From NCBI RefSeq assembly GCF_002559405.1, contig NZ_NTZO01000142.1, positions 1 through 35,763 on the forward strand: a stretch of DNA of 35,763 bases, written 5' to 3'. Made by a program: the position numbers and the translations under genes. Below, piece after piece: positions 32,001 to 35,763 of the stretch (positions are counted from its first letter, which is position 1; each line of letters starts with the position of its first letter). The notes below the pieces were generated by a model. It made no database searches. It had not been told where the DNA came from and was given only the letters and a program-made list of their open reading frames with translations. This DNA comes from Bacillus sp. AFS001701 (GTDB taxonomy: Bacteria; Bacillota; Bacilli; Bacillales; Bacillaceae_G).

Positions 32001-33491
32001 CGCAGGGTTCGTTACTACTGCAACTGTTTCTTTCATAAAGTCAGAAATATTTTTTCGAGCTTCATCTAAACATGCTAGTGGAGCGTCATGCCCTAATGAA
32101 CGAATAGGTTCTGCACCTTTTTCTGCCATTTGTTCAACTAATTGGATTTGTTCCTTTTGCCATCCAAAAGCTCCATATTCAAACGGTTGAATTGAAGGAG
32201 GTGAGTGTTCTACGTAATCAGTTGAACTTGCTTCTGTATTTGCTAGATTAATTGTTAATTTTTCGTTTAATTTCGCTGTAACGAAATGCGTTAATTCACG
32301 GTGTGTTAATAGTTGAGCACGGTCTTTTAATAAATTAATGCCGACTTTTTCTCCAGGCGAAAGAGCATGTGGCTCAGATATAAATAATTCTGGAGATAGA
32401 ATACCTTGCTCGGATGAAAATACATAATAATCATTTGTTTCAAGTAACCAAACTGGACGTAAACCTAAAGCGTCGACACTAGCAACAAATTCATTTCCTT
32501 CTCTTGTAAGTACGCCTGCGGGACCTTGACAAAATGGACCGAATGTACTTCGAATCGTATTGTAAATGTAGTTTACTTCTGGATCTGATTCAAATTCTGC
32601 TGGTACAGGAGGGAATAACAGTTCCATTGCTTCTTTCAAAGAGTAGTTATATTTATGAATAAGCGTCTCAAGTGTTATATTTACATCTTGTGAATCACTA
32701 TTTCCATGCTTAATATTTGCACCAATTTGTTTTGCTTCAATTCTTAATTGTTCGATTGTGTTAATTTCTCCATTATGAGCTAGCATGCTAAATGGTTGAA
32801 CTCTTGAAAATGAAGAAGATGTATTTGTTGAATATCGATTATGACCAACCACAACAGATGATTGAAAATTAGGATGCTGTAAATCTGAATAGTATGACAA
32901 TAAAGTATCGATTGTTCCCATTACTTTATAAACACAAGTTGATTGACTGAGAGAGACAACAGTTACATTTGTTTTTTTGCTAATAATATTTGTTAAATCA
33001 AATAGAGTTGTACTTTGGTGATTTTTAATTGGGAGTAATGCTACTTGTAAGAACTCAGGTTCTACTGCCTGAGCGATTGGACCAAGTGCTGAAGTAAAGG
33101 TTTGATTACAACTATGAAATAAAGTTTCATAACCATTTTCTTCAAAAATTTGGAGTAATGTTTGTATTTCTGATTTTTCATCTAAGAAGAAATGTCCAAC
33201 TGTAAATGAAGGGTGTGAAACAACTTCTGGACTAATTCCTACAGATGTAAGTTTTTCTTGCCAAAGAAGAGTGGGGATGTCAGTCTGAATTCCTACACCA
33301 TCACCTTCACCGTTCGTAAATCCCGCTCGATGATTCATCTTTCGTAAACTTTCTGCAGCAATATCGATTGTATCTCTTGTTTGAGTTATAGAACGATTGA
33401 TAAAGGCAACAATCCCACATGCATCATGTTCGTTATTGTAATAATCTCTAAATAAACCTGGTGACCATTCTGTTTTTGTTTGAAATTTCAT
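29100..33491 (-). CDS. gltB: Glutamate synthase large subunit-type protein, stand-alone
   Basis: A 1463-residue protein of the glutamate synthase large-subunit family, which makes two glutamates from glutamine and 2-oxoglutarate. It has an N-terminal Ntn amidotransferase domain with C25 in HDACGIVAF (expected N-terminal after propeptide loss), a central domain, the FMN-binding synthase barrel (GEGGEIQDM, GQGAKPGEGGHLP, GFDGGTGAA), and a C-terminal beta-helix (GGxxxDGVAKTAFGGTIFI). The 3Fe-4S cysteines are C1073-x5-C1079-x4-C1084. AGGAGGT precedes the ATG. No gltD small subunit or ferredoxin gene is adjacent, so the electron donor is open. The sequence is divergent from the B. subtilis GltA type (my impression). 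It lies just after gsaB. Confidence 0.9.
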   Translation of the reverse strand: MKFQTKTEWSPGLFRDYYNNEHDACGIVAFINRSITQTRDTIDIAAESLRKMNHRAGFTNGEGDGVGIQTDIPTLLWQEKLTSVGISPEVVSHPSFTVGHFFLDEKSEIQTLLQIFEENGYETLFHSCNQTFTSALGPIAQAVEPEFLQVALLPIKNHQSTTLFDLTNIISKKTNVTVVSLSQSTCVYKVMGTIDTLLSYYSDLQHPNFQSSVVVGHNRYSTNTSSSFSRVQPFSMLAHNGEINTIEQLRIEAKQIGANIKHGNSDSQDVNITLETLIHKYNYSLKEAMELLFPPVPAEFESDPEVNYIYNTIRSTFGPFCQGPAGVLTREGNEFVASVDALGLRPVWLLETNDYYVFSSEQGILSPELFISEPHALSPGEKVGINLLKDRAQLLTHRELTHFVTAKLNEKLTINLANTEASSTDYVEHSPPSIQPFEYGAFGWQKEQIQLVEQMAEKGAEPIRSLGHDAPLACLDEARKNISDFMKETVAVVTNPAIDRDRETEHFSISVLLGKRPSITKKDSGIVLQLPSPIIGDGFVGNTLKASRQQISYEEILNLYQLENKLYTIQSTFSNLPLEETLSQYKYEVVEAVKNGAECIVITDDEAHKNNQYWIDPALITAIIHNGLVNAKLRRNCSIVLKTAAIRNLHDLMVMKGLGADAINPHFLFGTISELETPEKIVKLYDVLNKGIEKVISTIGMHELRGYAKMFSSIGLQEDITSSLGVINFFGDQTVSGFKLLEADSKKRSEDYNANNATMPKSFHVFPRIWKAIGETAQTGSYETYRQKLNQIEEERPTTVRHALTLVESSKPVESSQVSLEIGTHSLPFIISSMSFGSQNEVAFRAYAEGANRLNMISLNGEGGEIQDMIGKYPNTRGQQIASGRFGVNANLLHSSNLIEIKIGQGAKPGEGGHLPASKVTQKIAETRNATLGSDLISPSNNHDIYSIEDLAQMISEIKAVNPKAKVAVKVPVVPNIGTIAVGIAKAGANFINISGFDGGTGAARVHAIQNVGLPVEIGVRAAHNALLESGLRNSVEIWADGGMKSVNDVVKMMILGANRIGFGTLSMIAIGCTTCRGCHLDTCHVGIATQIESEIEAMRHGLRKFTPRQLETAVTNLVQFFTAFKDELQVIVGSLGVKNAQELVGKTEFLKQTRFLDTLSLTNLLSTNKIEDKEYVLSNGESAKVLQSNDVGVYEKVDNEYRHAGSLLIHDLVVKKQTQGVASPVEISFEDQSIPGNGLGTYTVEDYSVYVQGGAQDGVAKTAFGGTIFISKALGANGQYFGGSVGKCFAYGAQKGQFFIQGNADSRAGIRLSGADVVIGGRNQSSQPISQKTRLGAKANINGFAFEYMTGGRAVVLGDPGPWMCAGMTGGVIYVRNSSELGLTNEAYQNRIANGASVSIVPVDETGKNDLNELLEKYISLLTQHNQHDEAEFVQSLLGDIEQNFLQIKPKKEQADPSVSTE

Positions 33492-33552
33492 TTAACTACC
33501 TCCTATTTTATGGTAAAAAAATTGATTATTCAGAAATAACTATGTATGAATA

Positions 33553-33579
33553 GAGGTCACTTCAAGTTGTAGTGACCTC
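33553..33579 (-). terminator. Weak hairpin between gsaB and gltB
   Basis: GAGGTCAC and GTGACCTC form an 8-bp stem 8 bp after the gsaB stop codon. The following TATTCATA is a poor U-tract, so read-through into gltB is likely. Confidence 0.4.
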
Positions 33580-33586
33580 AGATATA

Positions 33587-34888
33587 TCATAGTTTAATCG
33601 TAGATAATTTTAGGAATGCGTTCCCAACAGCGTTAATTGTTTGATGAACGTCTTGTTCAGTATGAGCTGTAGTTAAGAACCAAGCTTCATATTTAGATGG
33701 TGCTAGATTAATACCTTCTTCTAATAGAAGTTTAAAGAATCTACCGAAAACTTCTCCATCGGATTCTTTTGCTTCTTCATAATTCGTTACTTCGTCAACA
33801 TTGAAATAAACTGTTAATGCACCTTTTAAGCGATTGATTTTTATATGGATGTTGTGCTTATCAGCTTTTTCTTGAATACCTTTTTCAAGAATGGCACCTA
33901 GACGATCTAATTCCTCATAGACACCTTCTTGTTGTAATACTTCAAGACATGCAATACCAGCTGCAATTGATGCTGGATTACCTGCCATCGTACCAGCTTG
34001 ATATGCAGGACCAAGTGGGGCAACAGTTTCCATAATTTCTTTTTTACCACCATAAGCTCCAATCGGTAATCCACCGCCTATAATCTTTCCAAGAGCTGTT
34101 AAGTCTGGTTCAATTCCTAATAAATTTTGTGCTCCACCATACATAAATCTGAAGGCAGTTATTACTTCATCATAAATGACTAAAGCACCGTGATTGTGCG
34201 TAATTTCATTTACAGCTTCTAGGAATCCTTCTTTTGGTTCAACGATTCCGAAGTTACCGACAATTGGCTCAACAAGTACACCAGCTACTTCATGACCCCA
34301 TTTTTCCATTGTTTCTGCATATGCCTCAATGTCATTAAATGGAACTGTAATAACTTCATTGGCTATACTTTGTGGTACACCAGCGGAATCAGGAGTACCA
34401 AGTGTAGATGGTCCAGAGCCTGCAGCAACAAGTACTAAATCCGAATGACCGTGATAACATCCAGCAAATTTAACGATTTTAGTACGACCAGTGTATGCTC
34501 TCGCTACACGTATAGTTGTCATTACGGACTCAGTACCTGAATTTGTAAATCTGACTTTATCCATACTAGGAATCGCTTCTTTTAGCATTTTGGCAAATTG
34601 TAATTCAAGTTCATGAGGAGTACCGTAAAGGACACCGTTTTCTGCTGCTTTTGTGATTGCAGCTGTAATATGTGGGTGAGCGTGGCCAGTGATAATAGGA
34701 CCGTATGCTGCTAAATAATCTATATATTGATTGCCATCAACATCCCAAAAATATGCGCCTTTTGCACGCTTCATTGTGACAGGAGCTCCGCCACCAACTG
34801 CTTTAAACGATCTTGAAGGACTGTTTACTCCTCCAACGATGTGTTCTAAAGCTTCATTATGTATTTCAATTGATTTTTGATTATTCAT
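33587..34888 (-). CDS. gsaB: Glutamate-1-semialdehyde 2,1-aminomutase
   Basis: PLP-dependent class III aminotransferase-fold enzyme that converts glutamate-1-semialdehyde to 5-aminolevulinate for tetrapyrrole synthesis. It has 433 residues. PLP lysine is K268 in [12 protein letters not shown]. The substrate and cofactor pieces [24 protein letters not shown] and [11 protein letters not shown] are intact. The ATG at 34888 is chosen, five bases after GGGAGGT; an upstream frame to 34936 adds 16 residues without a site. Bacillus often has hemL in the hem operon plus this stand-alone paralogue gsaB; the location after ygaE-type genes points to gsaB. It may be cotranscribed with gltB. Confidence 0.93.
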   Translation of the reverse strand: MNNQKSIEIHNEALEHIVGGVNSPSRSFKAVGGGAPVTMKRAKGAYFWDVDGNQYIDYLAAYGPIITGHAHPHITAAITKAAENGVLYGTPHELELQFAKMLKEAIPSMDKVRFTNSGTESVMTTIRVARAYTGRTKIVKFAGCYHGHSDLVLVAAGSGPSTLGTPDSAGVPQSIANEVITVPFNDIEAYAETMEKWGHEVAGVLVEPIVGNFGIVEPKEGFLEAVNEITHNHGALVIYDEVITAFRFMYGGAQNLLGIEPDLTALGKIIGGGLPIGAYGGKKEIMETVAPLGPAYQAGTMAGNPASIAAGIACLEVLQQEGVYEELDRLGAILEKGIQEKADKHNIHIKINRLKGALTVYFNVDEVTNYEEAKESDGEVFGRFFKLLLEEGINLAPSKYEAWFLTTAHTEQDVHQTINAVGNAFLKLSTIKL

Positions 34889-34964
34889 GGAGTACCTCCC
34901 ATTATTGATAAAAAAATGAAAGAATTTAACCGGCATCTTTACATTATTTATGTGGTTAAATTAC

Positions 34965-34994
34965 ATTCTAGCACGAAATTTTAGCGCGTGGTAA
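34965..34994 (-). promoter_or_regulatory. Candidate sigma-A promoter of gsaB
   Basis: TTACCA (34994-34989), 18 bases and an extended -10 TGCTAGAAT (34973-34965) on the minus strand, about 75 bp before the gsaB start. Confidence 0.45.
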
Positions 34995-35101
34995 ATGTAA
35001 GCCTTTACAAGTTAAAAAGAAATTTGAACATTTCGTAGAATCTATATTTTTCACAAAAATAGTCCGAAAAAAATTGGAAACTACTTTTTAGTACTTTTTT
35101 A

Positions 35102-35130
35102 TTGTACTTAGTTCGTATTTCAAATACACT
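35102..35130 (+). promoter_or_regulatory. Possible promoter of the terminal ABC gene
   Basis: TTGTAC (35102-35107), 17 bases and TACACT (35125-35130). It lies 31 bp before the start codon. Confidence 0.35.
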
Positions 35131-35161
35131 AAGCGACGGAATAAAAAATGGAGGCAGTCTT

Positions 35162-35763
35162 ATGGAAAACATAATCGAAGTTCAAAGCTTACACAAAGAA
35201 TTTAAAACTTTCTTGAGTCGCTCTGGTGTAAAAGGTGCATTTAGAGATTTGTTTACAAGAAACTATAGAACAAAAACAGCCGTTAATAATATAAGCTTTT
35301 CTGTAAAAAAAGGTGAAATGATGGCTTATATCGGGGAGAATGGTGCAGGGAAGTCGACTACAATTAAAATGTTGACGGGAATATTAACACCTACTTCTGG
35401 AGATGTAAGAGTTAATGGTTACCACCCCCAAAAAGATCGAGAGCGTTTTGTTAAATCAATAGGTGTCGTATTTGGGCAAAGATCTCAATTATGGTGGGAT
35501 ATTGCAGTACAAGAATCATTTCGATTACTAAAAAAGGTTTATCAAATACCAGATAAGCAATATGAAGAACATATGGGTTATATCATAAAGACTTTGGATA
35601 TTGAGCCTTTATTAGATCAACCTGTAAGAAAGTTATCTTTAGGTCAAAGAATGAGATGTGAATTAGCAGCTGCGTTAATTCATAATCCACCCTTATTATT
35701 TTTAGATGAGCCAACAATTGGATTAGATGTATTAGTAAAATTAAAAATTAGAGAGTTTTTAAA
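35162..35763 (+). CDS. ABC-2-type transporter ATP-binding protein, partial (3' end outside)
   Basis: The first 200 residues of an ATP-binding cassette protein. Walker A GENGAGKST is at 58-66, signature LSLGQ at 158-162 and Walker B LLFLDEP at 178-184; the D-loop begins TIGLD. The roughly 25-residue insertion before Walker A (FLSRSGVKGAFRDLFTRNYRTKTAV) and the RSQLWWDIAVQESFRLLKKVY segment are typical of the ABC-2 group often annotated as daunorubicin-type or multidrug exporters. A permease gene would be expected to follow. GGAGG lies eight bases before the ATG. The substrate is unknown. The frame is still open at the window edge. Confidence 0.92.
   Translation, partial: MENIIEVQSLHKEFKTFLSRSGVKGAFRDLFTRNYRTKTAVNNISFSVKKGEMMAYIGENGAGKSTTIKMLTGILTPTSGDVRVNGYHPQKDRERFVKSIGVVFGQRSQLWWDIAVQESFRLLKKVYQIPDKQYEEHMGYIIKTLDIEPLLDQPVRKLSLGQRMRCELAAALIHNPPLLFLDEPTIGLDVLVKLKIREFL

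Overview
The window is AT-rich Bacillaceae DNA from an endospore-former. It carries small acid-soluble spore protein genes (sspE, an sspK-like gene), spore-former families (yfhE, yfhJ, yfhS) and a lipoteichoic-acid synthase. From about 16 kb to 35 kb the order yfhE - yfhF - recX - yfhH - sspK - yfhJ - yfhP - mutY - yfhS - sspE - ygaB - ygaC/ntdP - ygaD - ygaE - gsaB follows the B. subtilis yfh-yga region as I remember it, without csbB, yfhO and fabL. A complete pflB-pflA pair, which B. subtilis lacks, points to a facultatively fermenting relative nearer the B. cereus or Gottfriedia type. The species cannot be fixed from the sequence alone.

Layout. 0.2-6 kb (+): a DEAD-box RNA helicase with a very repetitive basic tail, a glutaminase, a TauE/SafE-type permease, and a compact DinB / GNAT / Ogt operon. 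5.9-12.2 kb (-): an AI-2E-family permease, an LtaS-type synthase, and a VWA / MoxR-ATPase pair (yojO-yojN type). 12.5-16 kb (+): pflB and pflA behind a 386-bp control region with a Rex/Fnr-like operator, then an unknown 59-residue protein. 16-19.2 kb (-): yfhE, a GNAT acetyltransferase with a long leader that contains a tRNA-like fold, an amidohydrolase and yfhF. 19.3-27.3 kb: recX, a GC-rich palindromic repeat, yfhH, sspK, yfhJ, yfhP, mutY, yfhS, sspE, ygaB, ntdP and the ABC exporter ygaD. 27.3-34.9 kb: a degenerate 21-bp repeat tract, ygaE, a 1463-residue glutamate synthase large subunit with no small subunit beside it, and gsaB. The window ends inside a (+) ABC ATPase gene.

How the genes work together. 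Several genes serve DNA integrity: mutY (A:G/8-oxoG mispairs), ogt (O6-alkylguanine), recX (RecA modulation), ntdP (nucleoside tri/diphosphates) and the spore proteins. pflBA supplies anaerobic acetyl-CoA and formate. glsA and gltB both act on glutamine and glutamate, and gsaB uses glutamate-derived GSA in tetrapyrrole synthesis. Nearly every transcription unit ends in a clear hairpin and U-tract.

The observation I would follow first is the roughly 255-nt leader of the 16.3-16.8 kb acetyltransferase gene. It has a good sigma-A promoter, a near-complete tRNA cloverleaf that lacks decoding features, and a final hairpin directly upstream of the ribosome-binding site. Other points of interest are the 23-copy 27-bp repeat in the helicase, the 125-bp GC-rich palindrome at 20.1 kb, an exact 23-bp tandem duplication at the sspE promoter, a 10-bp-phased GTCAAA triplet before ygaB, and the orphan GltB.
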